From NCBI GenBank assembly GCA_003224665.1, contig QHZM01000010.1:1-5809 (forward strand): DNA of 5,809 nucleotides, written 5' to 3'. The DNA comes from Acidobacteriota bacterium. GTDB taxonomy: Bacteria > Acidobacteriota > Terriglobia > UBA7540. The notes beneath the pieces were generated by a model. It did no database searches. It was given only the letters and a program-made list of their open reading frames with translations, and had not been told where the DNA came from. Numbering within the stretch: position 1 is the stretch's first letter; each line of letters opens with the position of its first letter. The translations under genes and the position numbers were made by a program. Shown here piece by piece: positions 5,693-5,809 of the stretch.

Positions 5693-5809
5693 ATTTGAAG
5701 CAGCGCACGCGCCGTGAAGGCTTGAGTTCGATTTCTTGTGGCTCCCGCGTGCGGCAGATTTCCATCCGGTCGGGGCATCGGGGCTCAAAGGGACAGCCGG
5801 GAAGTAATT
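5682..5809 (-). CDS. dppD: C-terminal end of a DppD/OppD-type ABC importer ATPase (partial)
   Basis: Only the last 41 residues before TGA at 5682-5684 are visible; the rest lies beyond the right edge. They begin LLPGCPFEPRCPDRMEICRT and end RRVRCFKYGG. This is the C-terminal extension of the oligopeptide/dipeptide ATPase family, with four cysteines at tail positions 5, 11, 18 and 36. In structurally studied DppD/OppD relatives, cysteines in this pattern hold a [4Fe-4S] cluster, so the same is likely here. The frame overlaps the start of dppF by 11 bp (ATGGCGGTTGA), a coupling typical of dppD-dppF pairs. The short tail alone cannot separate dppD from oppD. The tail is diagnostic enough that this partial gene is nearly certain even without the nucleotide-binding domain in view. 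Confidence 0.93.
   Translation of the reverse strand, partial: LLPGCPFEPRCPDRMEICRTREPQEIELKPSRRVRCFKYGG

Noticed and set aside
5693..5788. 32-residue N-terminal extension of dppF from ATG at 5788
   Set aside because: Those bases encode the conserved cysteine tail of dppD in another frame; the start at 5692 overlapping the dppD stop is more natural.

Overview
The window is GC-rich (roughly 60% by eye), and every gene I can support lies on the minus strand, so the transcript reads from high to low coordinates. Protein style suggests an Acidobacteriota-like soil or environmental bacterium: a peptide-type ABC system whose permeases and binding protein carry the long-loop variant sequences I associate with that phylum, plus an ECF-type sigma factor followed by a TPR-like protein. 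This placement is an inference from family resemblance; the window has no rRNA or other phylogenetic marker.

Layout in transcription order. 5809-5682: last 41 codons of a DppD/OppD-type ATPase, including its cysteine-rich tail. 5692-4871: a DppF/OppF-type ATPase. 4870-4785: the only real gap (86 bp), holding a degenerate 7-bp tandem repeat. 4784-3822: DppB-type permease. 3818-2685: DppC-type permease with a long external loop. 2698-875: family 5 extracellular solute-binding protein starting at TTG. 878-273: ECF-like sigma factor. 282-1: start of a helical-repeat, probably TPR, protein that runs off the window.

The junctions are very tight: 11-bp overlap (dppD/dppF), 86-bp gap (dppF/dppB), 3-bp gap (dppB/dppC), 14-bp overlap (dppC/binding protein), 4-bp ATGA overlap (binding protein/sigma) and 10-bp overlap (sigma/TPR-like protein). 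This looks like one polycistronic unit with translational coupling. The first five genes make a complete ATP-driven importer of the peptide/nickel class: binding protein captures ligand, two permeases form the channel, two ATPases drive it.

The notable point is the tail of the unit: a sigma factor and a repeat protein physically coupled to the importer's binding-protein gene, with no recognisable anti-sigma gene in view. An importer whose cargo or activity feeds into sigma-controlled transcription is a reasonable hypothesis but is not shown by the sequence. No tRNA, rRNA, CRISPR array, insertion sequence or convincing terminator was seen.
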